DNA from: Sphingobacteriales bacterium
GTDB lineage: Bacteria; Bacteroidota; Bacteroidia; Chitinophagales; Chitinophagaceae
Length of the DNA: 61,196 nucleotides
Reading direction: 5' to 3'
Assembly (NCBI GenBank): GCA_016192105.1
Contig: JACPUV010000034.1
Span: 1 to 61,196, forward strand
Position numbers and translations under genes: made by a program
Notes under the pieces: generated by a model
The model's database searches: none
Told to the model about the DNA's origin: nothing
What the model saw: the letters and a program-made list of their open reading frames with translations, nothing else
Shown here: positions 26,858 through 34,411 of the stretch, piece by piece
Layout: each line of letters starts with the position of its first letter
How positions within the stretch are numbered: position 1 is the first letter of the stretch

Positions 26858-27763
26858 TTAGAAATTCACATTATTCGCAAGTGTGTTATAAAATTTAATG
26901 TTGTACTGCAATTGTGAAGAAAGTGTATTGAATTTTATTTCAATCACTTTATAATGTTGGACGAGTTGTGTTATCAGCATACACGTCATCAGTTTGGAGT
27001 AATCCAAATCAAGTATGCAATCTTCTTTGGCCGACGAATAAGCTAAACTCTGTCCACTTAATTGTATTGCGCTGATTCCTTCTGCATGGGAGTAAGCACT
27101 CCAATGATAATACATTTTTGAGAACGCATGATTTTCTTTAAATCCGGTTTCTGATAATATTTTTGACCAGTTAGTAAAAAGTTTTCCGTTTCCCTCTGAT
27201 AACAATTTCTCTTGTTGTTTGGCAGAAAGAAGATTGAATGAGGAAAGGCTTTGCATCCTCAGTTTCAGTTTTTCTATATCATCTTTATCTTTCAGTTTTT
27301 GATTCTTTCCAATTTTGGTTCTGACAGGAAAATTCTGTCGCTGCATTAGGCTGGCGCATACCCACGCTGTGTAACGAAGTTCTTTTTCGTCGTCGCTTTT
27401 TGGATTGACATAAATATAGTAATACATAAGAAGCGTTTCTAATTGTGATCGCAATACGACTTTTGCGGATGCTTTGTCAATTATTTTGCTGCCCGAAATT
27501 TCATTGGGATAGTATTTGGATGTCAAGGTTAAGCCACTGAGAATGTCATGGACTGTCAAACCATGAAAAACAAATTTCAATAGGAGCGTTTCCGAGTATT
27601 TTTCCCAAGATTTAATTTGAGTATTTGATTCTTTAAGGGTTTCATTAAGATAGATAAGTGTGTCAACTAGCTCGTGATGTTCATTTAGGTGTTGTTCAAA
27701 CGTTTTACTAGCATTTTCTTGAGCGAAACGGATTGCTCTAATATCTTCATTTGATAGTGCCAT
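26858..27763 (-). CDS. accessory protein of unknown function, AT-rich, DUF5677-like
   Basis: About 301 residues from the ATG at 27763 (MALSNEDIRAIRFAQ). A TTG eight codons earlier would start inside the boundary repeat and is less likely. The protein is helix-rich, soluble, with no signal; the C-terminal half has KMYYHWSAYSHAEGISAIQL, a pattern seen in DUF5677-like proteins. AT content and codon choice differ strongly from neighbours (many AAA, TTT, ATT). It is exactly enclosed by inverted repeats at 26844-26853 and 27779-27788. Its N-terminus has a heptad-like helix (FEQHLNEHHELVDTLIYL). I do not know its function; a role in defence is inference from company only. Confidence 0.7.
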   Translation of the reverse strand: MALSNEDIRAIRFAQENASKTFEQHLNEHHELVDTLIYLNETLKESNTQIKSWEKYSETLLLKFVFHGLTVHDILSGLTLTSKYYPNEISGSKIIDKASAKVVLRSQLETLLMYYYIYVNPKSDDEKELRYTAWVCASLMQRQNFPVRTKIGKNQKLKDKDDIEKLKLRMQSLSSFNLLSAKQQEKLLSEGNGKLFTNWSKILSETGFKENHAFSKMYYHWSAYSHAEGISAIQLSGQSLAYSSAKEDCILDLDYSKLMTCMLITQLVQHYKVIEIKFNTLSSQLQYNIKFYNTLANNVNF

Positions 27764-27780
27764 AGGTGATGATAAAATTT

Positions 27781-27813
27781 CGCCCAACGAACAGGGCTTT
27801 ATGCAGGTTGGGA
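27781..27813 (-). repeat. cassette boundary repeat, middle copy (inverted)
   Basis: On the minus strand: TCCCAACCTGCATAAAGCCC, then TGTTCGTTGGGCG. It matches the 27945-27976 copy over YCCCAACyTGCATAAArCCC. The ends GCCCAAC and GTTGGG are inverted, fitting the R-Y-Y-Y-A-A-C and G-T-T-R-R-R-Y boxes that bound integron attC sites, but the total length (33 bases) is shorter than usual attC sites. Confidence 0.65.
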
Positions 27814-27944
27814 AATAGCATTCCGCCTGCCCATAACCGCTACTGATGGAAAATATATTGATGAAGTTATGTACAAAAGCTGATAGTTATTCATTGGCTA
27901 GAACTCAAGCTGGAATTTGCAATTAGCCGATGTTGAAAAGTCAC

Positions 27945-27976
27945 GCCCAACTTGCATAAAACCCAATGTTGTAGGC
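27945..27976 (+). repeat. cassette boundary repeat, right copy
   Basis: GCCCAACTTGCATAAAACCC, then AATGTTGTAGGC, beginning 14 bases after the 3' end of the neighbouring gene (stop at 27991, minus strand). It is the clearest of the three copies. Seen on the other strand it directly follows that gene's stop codon, as attC-type sites follow their cassette genes. Confidence 0.65.
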
Positions 27977-27990
27977 AGTTTATAACGAAC

Positions 27991-28770
27991 TTAAAAATCC
28001 TTGCCACAATCACACTCGATAATAAAGTCAGGTTTATAGAAGTTCATAAACTTAGCTACTGCTTCTAAAGTTTCTGTGTATTTAAAATTCAAAGATTTTT
28101 TTATCAAGTTATCATACCATAAGACATTGTCTTTTTTAGGCTTTGTATGAATTATATCATTCCTAAATTCTTTTAAGTTCCAAATGTGTTGATTTACTGG
28201 TGTATCCTTATCGAAAAAACCTTTACCCTTTGCATCTTTTAAAACCTCCTTGATTTTAGTTTTAAAATCAATGTTGTCTTGGATTTGGTTTTTGTCAAAT
28301 GACTCTGTTTTGGAAGGCAGTTTTCTTATGAAAATGTAGTCGTCAGGAATTAATTGATTTGTGAATGACTCTATTGAAGTGAAAAGATATATTACAAAGC
28401 TGCTGGTTTCACCATAGAATTCATAGATTTCATTTATCGCAGATTCGCTGAGCTGTTCATTAAAGTCTAACTTTTTAAGTAATTTTTCTCTGGCAGCATT
28501 TATTCTTACGACACTAATTTGAGCATTGTGAAAGTAAATAAGAGTTGGGTCTGGAACTGGAAAAACAAAATTTTTATTGTTCACTTTATGTACAAACCCA
28601 CCATAAACATTTTTTGTGTCGGTAATAAGCAAGATGATTCTGTTCTTTTGTCCGTCAAGATTTTTATGATCAAATTCTTTTGTGATTTTGAATCCTTCCA
28701 AACCCTGTTTTTCGATTAACTCATTTTCGTCTTTAAATTCAAGTAAAAACCTCTTTTTAATATGTTTCAT
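27991..28770 (-). CDS. accessory protein with HEPN-like C-terminal domain
   Basis: 259 residues, AT-rich, no signal peptide. Residues about 115-140 (FYGETSSFVIYLFTSIESF, then TNQLIP) and R203-N-D-I-I-H208 in KEFRNDIIHTK match the layout of HEPN domains, where the R-x4-H motif forms an RNase active site or a degenerate dimer surface. The N-terminal 100 residues are a mixed alpha/beta part I do not recognise. HEPN proteins are common in toxin-antitoxin and abortive-infection systems (known for the family); the role here is inference. Upstream of its start, 28771-28810 contains TTGTTGCACGCAATTATTTAG, loosely like the boundary repeats. Confidence 0.68.
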   Translation of the reverse strand: MKHIKKRFLLEFKDENELIEKQGLEGFKITKEFDHKNLDGQKNRIILLITDTKNVYGGFVHKVNNKNFVFPVPDPTLIYFHNAQISVVRINAAREKLLKKLDFNEQLSESAINEIYEFYGETSSFVIYLFTSIESFTNQLIPDDYIFIRKLPSKTESFDKNQIQDNIDFKTKIKEVLKDAKGKGFFDKDTPVNQHIWNLKEFRNDIIHTKPKKDNVLWYDNLIKKSLNFKYTETLEAVAKFMNFYKPDFIIECDCGKDF

Positions 28771-28916
28771 AACACGAAGGGTCTAAATAATTGCGTGCAA
28801 CAAATAAATTTACGCTATTACAAACATATCCCAAAAAAAAGCCCCTCTTAAAAACCAATAAGTTAACCATAAACATTCATTGTTGTTGCCGGGACAATCC
28901 AGTCAAATTTTCCCTG

Positions 28917-28946
28917 TAAAAAAAAGGCCGCCCTTTCAGGCAGCCT
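28917..28946 (-). terminator. Rho-independent terminator of the DUF6600-like gene
   Basis: On the minus strand AGGCTGCC, loop TGAAA, GGGCGGCCT (one G-T pair), then a run of eight T. It lies 31 bases after the stop at 28978. Confidence 0.85.
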
Positions 28947-28977
28947 CTTCCCATTTTTACTTTTGCATTTTTACTTC

Positions 28978-30381
28978 CTAAAACCTCCTCCTCCCGTTTC
29001 CACTCCCCCGCTCATTCCCGCCCTGCTGCGGACGAAAACCACGGTCGTTGTTCCCGCTTCTTTCCTGGCGTCTTTCAAACTGCCGGGGTTCTGCCGGAGC
29101 CCGGCGTTCTAGCTGCGGAGCCTGCCGCTGCGGACGATTGCCGCCTCCCATTTCGGTACGGCGCCCGGCAGGGTTGTTTATGCCTCCGCCATTGTCATTG
29201 CGGCGTTCAAAATGGCGGTTGTCATTATTCCTGTTTCCTCCGTTATTCATATCCCGCCGGGGCTGTTCATTGCCATTGCGGGGACTGTAACCGCGGTTGC
29301 CGTTGCCACCGTTATTATCGTTGCGGTCGAAACGACGGCGATCCGGCTGGTTATTATTCCTGTTACCCTGCGGTTGCTGGTTACCGTTGTCATCCCTCCT
29401 GATTACCCGGTTGTCCATACGGTCCCTGTTATCGGGACGCCCGCCCCGGTTCTCAAATCCACGGCGCGTATTGGGGTTGCCGTTTTCATTCCGGCCAAAG
29501 CCGTTATTGCCCCGGTTGCCGCTTTCCGAACGACCGAAACCGTTACCATTATTTCCCCGGTTGCCGCGGAATCCATTGTTGCGGTCATAGCGCTCAAAAT
29601 GCCGGGGTGCAAAATCACGGCCTTCCTCCCGCCGCACATTGGGGCGATACATCCTGACTTCATTGTCGCGGAAATAAGTACGGCCCGGTGAATAACTGTC
29701 GCGGAAGCGCACCGCTGTGATGCGGCCGCAATAGCGCTCGGCCTCATAACGACGGGGACCTGAACGATAACCCCAGCGGCCACCGATATTGAAATTGATC
29801 ACGGTTGTAACACGGAAGATGGAAGAATTGCGGCGGTAGTCCACACAGTAATCCCTTACCCGGGGATAGAGGATATAACGCCTCGGGGTAAAGCACCAGA
29901 AATCATACGGCGGTGCATAACTGCCCATGTTGAAGTTGATATTGATGTTAATACCCGGGCGGATCGGCGCCCAGCCATAGTAATCCCCGCCATCCCGCCA
30001 GGCCACCCAGGCTGGCGACCAATCATAACCGGGTACCCAGAACCAGCCATAATAGGGATCCTGGTCCCAGCGCCCATAGTGAAAAGGCGCCCAGCCCCAG
30101 TCATAATCGGACACCCACATCCATTCCGCATCTTCGGTCCACACCCAGTGCCCTTCGGTACTGTATGGACGAAAATCGGGACCGGCATCGGGTATCCAGA
30201 CATAACCATAGTCCGGGTTGTCCACCCAACGGCCATAGGGACTCAACTGGTCATAGAAGTCCTGGTAGGAGACTTCGCGGTCACGGTCATAATCGTCACC
30301 CTGGGCAAGGACGGACTGAAAGACCGAACTGCCCAACACCATACCCAGTGCCAGGGCAGCCCATTTAAAAGTTCGTTTCAT
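28978..30381 (-). CDS. secreted DUF6600-like protein with Arg/Asn/Gly-rich tail
   Basis: 467 residues with a signal peptide (MKRTFKWAALALGMVLGSSV, cleavage near VLAQG). Residues about 35-150 hold repeated tryptophan motifs: YGRWVDNPDYGYVWIP, EGHWVWTEDAEWMWVSDY, WGWAPFHYGRW, YGWFWVPG, the pattern of DUF6600 (YXWGxW) proteins. Residues about 250-467 are almost entirely R, N, G, D, Q with GNRGNN-like repeats, low complexity and strongly basic. The tail should be disordered and able to bind polyanions. It is followed by a strong terminator. Neighbour on the same strand upstream is the superoxide dismutase gene region. Function unknown. Confidence 0.85.
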   Translation of the reverse strand: MKRTFKWAALALGMVLGSSVFQSVLAQGDDYDRDREVSYQDFYDQLSPYGRWVDNPDYGYVWIPDAGPDFRPYSTEGHWVWTEDAEWMWVSDYDWGWAPFHYGRWDQDPYYGWFWVPGYDWSPAWVAWRDGGDYYGWAPIRPGINININFNMGSYAPPYDFWCFTPRRYILYPRVRDYCVDYRRNSSIFRVTTVINFNIGGRWGYRSGPRRYEAERYCGRITAVRFRDSYSPGRTYFRDNEVRMYRPNVRREEGRDFAPRHFERYDRNNGFRGNRGNNGNGFGRSESGNRGNNGFGRNENGNPNTRRGFENRGGRPDNRDRMDNRVIRRDDNGNQQPQGNRNNNQPDRRRFDRNDNNGGNGNRGYSPRNGNEQPRRDMNNGGNRNNDNRHFERRNDNGGGINNPAGRRTEMGGGNRPQRQAPQLERRAPAEPRQFERRQERSGNNDRGFRPQQGGNERGSGNGRRRF

Positions 30382-30585
30382 TGTCTTTTGTTTTTAGTAG
30401 TAAATCGCATCATGCAAAAAATTGTTTACTGGTTTTCTGAACTCTTACTCTTTGTCAGACGCTAATCCTGTGCCTGATAGCCGTTTTAGCGGCGGATGCC
30501 GGGTATTTTCACAAAACATTTTATAATGCTTTCCAAACAACTCCGTTGCGATAACGGTAAGCACCGGTACTCCGGGCCGGGTACT

Positions 30586-30615
30586 AAAAAAGGCTGTCTC
30601 ATTGCTGAGCAGCCT
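30586..30615 (-). terminator. Rho-independent terminator of the superoxide dismutase gene
   Basis: On the minus strand AGGCTG-CTCA, loop GCAA, TGAG, an unpaired A, CAGCCT, then six T. It lies 27 bases after the stop at 30643. The 260-base gap 30382-30642 holds nothing else that I can support. Confidence 0.8.
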
Positions 30616-30642
30616 GAACTTTTTCATTCTTGTGCAGATTTT

Positions 30643-31401
30643 TTATTTGCTATACCTTGTACTTACCAAGTCCCAGTTCACCAGCTTCCACCAGGCGGCG
30701 ATATAATCCGGTCTCCGGTTCTGGTATTTCAAATAGTAGGCGTGTTCCCATACGTCCAGCCCCAGTAACGGGGTGCCTTTGAGCTCACTGGTATCCATCA
30801 GCGGGTTGTCCTGGTTGGGGGTGGAACCGATTACCAGTTTGGAATCCTTGTTCAGTACCAGCCAGGCCCAGCCGGAGCCGAAGCGATTTTTCCCGGCATC
30901 GGTAAACTGGGTTTTAAACGCATCAAAGGAACCAAAATCTTTTATGATCGCATCGGCGAGGGCGCCCTGCGGGGCATTGGTATCCGAAACGGCCCGCATG
31001 CTTTTCCAGAAGAATTCATGATTGTAATGACCACCGCCGTTGTTGCGCATTTTAGCAGAGAATTTGGAAATCCGGCCCAGCAGGGATACTAATTTTTCCT
31101 TCCCGGTATCCACTCCCTCCGCTTTAACCGCTTCGGCCAGGTTTTTAGCATAAGCAGCCGCATGCCTGGAATAATGGATCTCCATGGTCATGGCATCAAT
31201 CACCGGCTCCAGGGCCGTGTAGGCATAGCCAAGGGGTTGCTGTTCATACGGAATATCTTCCCCAAAAGGAGCGTTTCCGTTAATCACAGGATTCCCGGCT
31301 GCGATCGAAGGCAGCACGGTCAGGGAAAGACCGGCAGCCAGCCCGGCTTTACCGGTTGTTTTGATAAAATCGCGCCGGCTGTTTGATAATTTTTTATTCA
31401 T
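30643..31401 (-). CDS. Fe/Mn superoxide dismutase with twin-arginine signal
   Basis: 252 residues. It converts superoxide to hydrogen peroxide and oxygen. The N-terminus has a Tat signal (SRRDFIKTTGKAG, then a hydrophobic stretch to SIAAG), so the folded metal-loaded enzyme should be exported to the periplasm or surface. Metal ligands by family pattern: H76 (MEIHYSRH), H128 (YNHEFFW), D216 and H220 (LDVWEHAYYL). The mature part is about 205 residues, normal for the family. Choice of iron or manganese cannot be fixed by eye. A terminator follows. Confidence 0.95.
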   Translation of the reverse strand: MNKKLSNSRRDFIKTTGKAGLAAGLSLTVLPSIAAGNPVINGNAPFGEDIPYEQQPLGYAYTALEPVIDAMTMEIHYSRHAAAYAKNLAEAVKAEGVDTGKEKLVSLLGRISKFSAKMRNNGGGHYNHEFFWKSMRAVSDTNAPQGALADAIIKDFGSFDAFKTQFTDAGKNRFGSGWAWLVLNKDSKLVIGSTPNQDNPLMDTSELKGTPLLGLDVWEHAYYLKYQNRRPDYIAAWWKLVNWDLVSTRYSK

Positions 31402-31776
31402 GGTTTATTTTTTTCTGAATGATTTGCTTAATACAAATGTGATGAAATTCGAACCTGCTCACCGTAGCTTTGAGCTCCCGGCTTCCCAAAGAATCCGACA
31501 GCCCATCCATTTCCCGATTGTCTCTTAGAAGCCCCCCCTTTTTGATTATCAATAATGCCACCCTTTCAGGGTTTATTCCTTTCTGCCCATTCATTCTATA
31601 ATAATTTCAGCCCTTCGGGCTTTGCTTGCTCCCAACTCCCGACTACCGACGCTCAACTACCGACTACACTCTAACAACTCTCTAAAACTACTCCAAATTT
31701 CCCAGTAAGACCGTTTTGCCCCCCGGGAGGTTGTATATTTCAAAAAATACAGCACCCGCGTATCTTCGCAAACAAC
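31402..31776. repeat. repeat-rich intergenic region upstream of the J-domain gene
   Basis: 375 bases without a credible gene. It contains ACCCTTTCAGGGTTTATTCC (31560-31579) and CAGCCCTTCGGGCTTTGCTT (31608-31627), two small stem-loops of a kind I recall as interspersed in Bacteroidota genomes, then CAACTCCCGACTACCGACGC and CTCAACTACCGACTAC (31631-31658), a dispersed degenerate repeat. TATCTTCG at 31761-31768 is a 7-of-8 -7 box, eight bases before the next ATG. Confidence 0.5.
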
Positions 31777-32427
31777 ATGCCGGTCAAGGATTATTTTACC
31801 ATACTGGAACTGGAACCCTCCGCTTCTCTCCCCGAGATCAGGAAAGCCTACCGGAAGCTGGCCCAGCTCCACCACCCTGACAAAACGGGGAATGAACCTT
31901 ATTCCGCAGCCCGTTTCGCCGAAATCAAAGAAGCGTATGAAATACTGACCGACCCGAACAAAAAAGAACATTACCTGCAGCAAAGATGGTACCAGCAAAG
32001 TACAGGCAACCGGAAAACACAACCCCTTATCACCCCTGTAGCTATGCTGAAGCAGGTGCTGGAACTGGAACGGTATGTCTCGCGCCTGGATACATTCCGC
32101 ATGGACCGGGAAGGGTTAGTGCAGTATATGCTGGAGCTTTTTGCCGATGAGACGCTGGAAAAACTCCGGGCCTTCAAGGAAACGGAAACGGTGCATGCCA
32201 TCCTCGATACAATGCTCCGGGCCATGAAACCCCTGAAACCGCATCAGGCGGCACAAGTGACTGCACAACTTCAAAAAATGGCACCCGCTGATCCCTATCT
32301 TAGCTCAAGGTTGGACGATTTTCTCCATCGTGCCAAAAAGAGTGCCCGACAGGAAAAATACGGGGTTGTCCTGGCCCTGGTCATTACCCTCCTTATTTGC
32401 CTCATAATTTATCTTCTTGGCCGGTAA
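31777..32427 (+). CDS. J-domain protein with C-terminal membrane anchor
   Basis: 216 residues. Residues 1-68 are a J domain (DYFTILELEPSASLPEIRKA, with the HPD motif in LHHPDKTG), which stimulates Hsp70 ATPase. No Gly/Phe region, zinc finger or DnaJ C-terminal domain follows, so it is a class C J protein. A helical middle leads to a single C-terminal helix (VVLALVITLLICLIIYLLG) ending in R, so it is tail-anchored with the J domain in the cytosol, probably recruiting DnaK to the inner membrane. The ABC-F gene follows after 15 bases. Confidence 0.9.
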   Translation: MPVKDYFTILELEPSASLPEIRKAYRKLAQLHHPDKTGNEPYSAARFAEIKEAYEILTDPNKKEHYLQQRWYQQSTGNRKTQPLITPVAMLKQVLELERYVSRLDTFRMDREGLVQYMLELFADETLEKLRAFKETETVHAILDTMLRAMKPLKPHQAAQVTAQLQKMAPADPYLSSRLDDFLHRAKKSARQEKYGVVLALVITLLICLIIYLLGR

Positions 32428-32430
32428 ACA

Positions 32431-32438
32431 TATCTTTG
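32431..32438 (+). promoter_or_regulatory. -7 box of the ABC-F gene
   Basis: TATCTTTG, full match to TAnnTTTG, ending four bases before the ATG at 32443. No good TTTG lies 17-20 bases upstream. If used, the mRNA would start at or within a few bases of the ATG. Confidence 0.5.
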
Positions 32439-32442
32439 CGCC

Positions 32443-34308
32443 ATGCACTATGTTTCTGTCGAGGGCTTGACCAAGAGTTACGGCATACAGCCCCTGTTTT
32501 CGGATATTTCCTTTCATATAGAAGAAGGCGACAAAATAGCCCTGGTGGCCCGTAACGGTACGGGGAAAACCACCCTGCTCCGGATCCTGGCCGGAAAAGA
32601 GATCGCGGATGAGGGCAAGGTCTGGATCAATAAGGAAGTGGATGTGGTCCTGTTTGAACAGGATCCCTTCTTTATCGAGGAAAAAACGGTATCGGACAAT
32701 ATTTTTTTTCACAACCACCCGGTGATCAATGCCATCAAGGAATTTGAAGCGGTGAGTGAGACGGAAAACACCGGGCTGCTCAACGCCGCCATTGTAAAAA
32801 TGGATGAACTGGGCGCCTGGGATTTTGACTCCAAAGTAAAACAGGTACTGGGCAAACTGAATATCCACAACCTGAATCAGCCGGTGAATACACTCAGTGG
32901 CGGCCAGCGGAAAAGAGTGGCCCTGGCCAAAACGCTTATTGACATCGGTTTTGAGCATAAACATGTATTGCTGATTATGGACGAACCCACCAACCACCTG
33001 GATGTGGACATGGTGGAATGGCTGGAACATTACCTGGATAAAGAAAATATAACCTTGTTGCTGGTGACCCACGACCGGTATTTTCTCGACGCGGTCTGTG
33101 AAGAGATCTGGGAACTGGATGGCAGTACGATGTATGTGTTTAAAGGGGATTATGCCAATTACCTGGAAAAAAAAGCCGCGCGGGCCGAGAGCGAAGCAGC
33201 CAGTATTGACAAAGCCCGTAATCTTTACCGCAAGGAACTGGAATGGATGCGCAAACAACCAAAAGCACGTACCACCAAGAGCAAGAGCCGCCAGGATAAT
33301 TTTTACGAAGTGGAGAAAAAAGCGAAACAGCAAGTCCTGGATGAGCAGCTGCAGCTCGACATGAAGATGAGCCGGCTGGGGGGTAAAGTGATCGAACTGA
33401 AGAAAGTGTACAAGTCCTATGGAGAGAAAGTAATCCTGAAGGGATTTGATTATACATTCAAAAAAGGAGAACGCATCGGCGTGGTAGGCCGGAATGGCGT
33501 GGGCAAATCCACTTTTATTAATATCCTGCAGGGAATTGAAAAAGCGGACAGCGGTAAGATCAATACCGGCGACACGGTCGTCTTCGGGAATTACTCACAG
33601 ATGGGACTGGAGATCAAAGAAGATATGCGGGTAATCGAATACGTGAAAAACATGGCGGAAAATTTTCCACTGGCCAGCGGCGGCTCCCTCAGTGCGGCCC
33701 AGTTTCTCCAGTTGTTTTTATTTGACCCCGATAAACAATATACCTATATCAGTAAACTGAGCGGCGGGGAAAAAAGAAGACTGCATTTGTTATCCATTTT
33801 ATTCCGCAATCCCAATTTCCTGATTTTGGATGAGCCCACGAATGACCTGGACCTGCCCACCCTGGGTGTACTGGAGAATTTCTTAAGTGAATTCCCCGGC
33901 TGCCTGCTGATCGTTTCTCACGACCGCTATTTTATGGACCGGCTGGTGGACCATTTGTTTGTATTTGAGGGCGACGGGGTGATCCGGGATTTCCCGGGTA
34001 ATTATTCCCAGTACCGGAACGAAGTGACCGAACCCAGTGAAAAGAAAGAGAGCAAGCCGGTTTCACTACAGGCAAACCCTACCCCCCCTGTAAAAAAACA
34101 ACCCAGCTATAAAGAGAAACGCGAATTTGAACTGCTGGAAAAAGAGATCCGTGACCTGAGTAAGGAAAAGGAGACCATCACGGAAAAGCTGAACAGCGGG
34201 TCCACTCCCTTTGATGAACTGCAGCAATTATCGCTGCGTATCGGGAAAGTGACACAGTTGCTGGATGATAAAGAAATGCGGTGGCTGGAGCTGAGTGAAA
34301 TCATGTAA
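32443..34308 (+). CDS. ABC-F family ATPase (ribosome-associated)
   Basis: 621 residues with two ABC ATPase domains in one chain and no membrane helices. First domain: Walker A ARNGTGKTTLL, signature LSGGQRKRVALAKTL, Walker B LLIMDEPTNHLDV. Second: GRNGVGKSTFIN, LSGGEKRRLHLL, FLILDEPTNDLDL. The linker between them (about 245-310) is charged and helical, the P-site tRNA interaction motif region. The C-terminus (about 540-621) is a coiled coil (KEKREFELLEKEIRDLSKEK). These proteins act on stalled ribosomes; some give antibiotic resistance, but the linker is short here and resistance is not suggested. It resembles the Uup-like group. Confidence 0.93.
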   Translation: MHYVSVEGLTKSYGIQPLFSDISFHIEEGDKIALVARNGTGKTTLLRILAGKEIADEGKVWINKEVDVVLFEQDPFFIEEKTVSDNIFFHNHPVINAIKEFEAVSETENTGLLNAAIVKMDELGAWDFDSKVKQVLGKLNIHNLNQPVNTLSGGQRKRVALAKTLIDIGFEHKHVLLIMDEPTNHLDVDMVEWLEHYLDKENITLLLVTHDRYFLDAVCEEIWELDGSTMYVFKGDYANYLEKKAARAESEAASIDKARNLYRKELEWMRKQPKARTTKSKSRQDNFYEVEKKAKQQVLDEQLQLDMKMSRLGGKVIELKKVYKSYGEKVILKGFDYTFKKGERIGVVGRNGVGKSTFINILQGIEKADSGKINTGDTVVFGNYSQMGLEIKEDMRVIEYVKNMAENFPLASGGSLSAAQFLQLFLFDPDKQYTYISKLSGGEKRRLHLLSILFRNPNFLILDEPTNDLDLPTLGVLENFLSEFPGCLLIVSHDRYFMDRLVDHLFVFEGDGVIRDFPGNYSQYRNEVTEPSEKKESKPVSLQANPTPPVKKQPSYKEKREFELLEKEIRDLSKEKETITEKLNSGSTPFDELQQLSLRIGKVTQLLDDKEMRWLELSEIM

Positions 34309-34323
34309 GAGAAGCATCGGGTT

Positions 34324-34400
34324 TCGCGCTACGAGTTTCGAGCCTGTAATGGGTAACTGAACTATAGGTCTCGCAACTCGCAACTTGTAGCTCGAAGCTT
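34324..34400. repeat. dispersed degenerate repeat at the ABC-F 3' end
   Basis: Units CGCGCTACGAGTTTCGAGC and, in the opposite sense, TCTCGCAACTCGCAACTTG, TAGCTCGAAGC. It shows both orientations of the GAGCTACGAG motif, so it can pair with itself as a long imperfect hairpin between the convergent genes ending at 34308 and 34412. Confidence 0.5.
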
Positions 34401-34411
34401 AAACCAGTTCA

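Noticed and set aside
26828..28810. Insertion sequence explanation for the AT-rich patch
   Set aside because: Neither gene has a DDE, HUH or serine/tyrosine recombinase motif, and no target-site duplication is obvious at the outer edges.
31394..31594. 66-codon minus-strand frame upstream of the SOD gene
   Set aside because: It runs through the small hairpin repeats and reads as a translation of repeat sequence.
32305..33333. 342-codon antisense frame across the ABC-F gene
   Set aside because: Lies over the first ATPase domain on the opposite strand; composition rich in F, H, Q is a shadow pattern.
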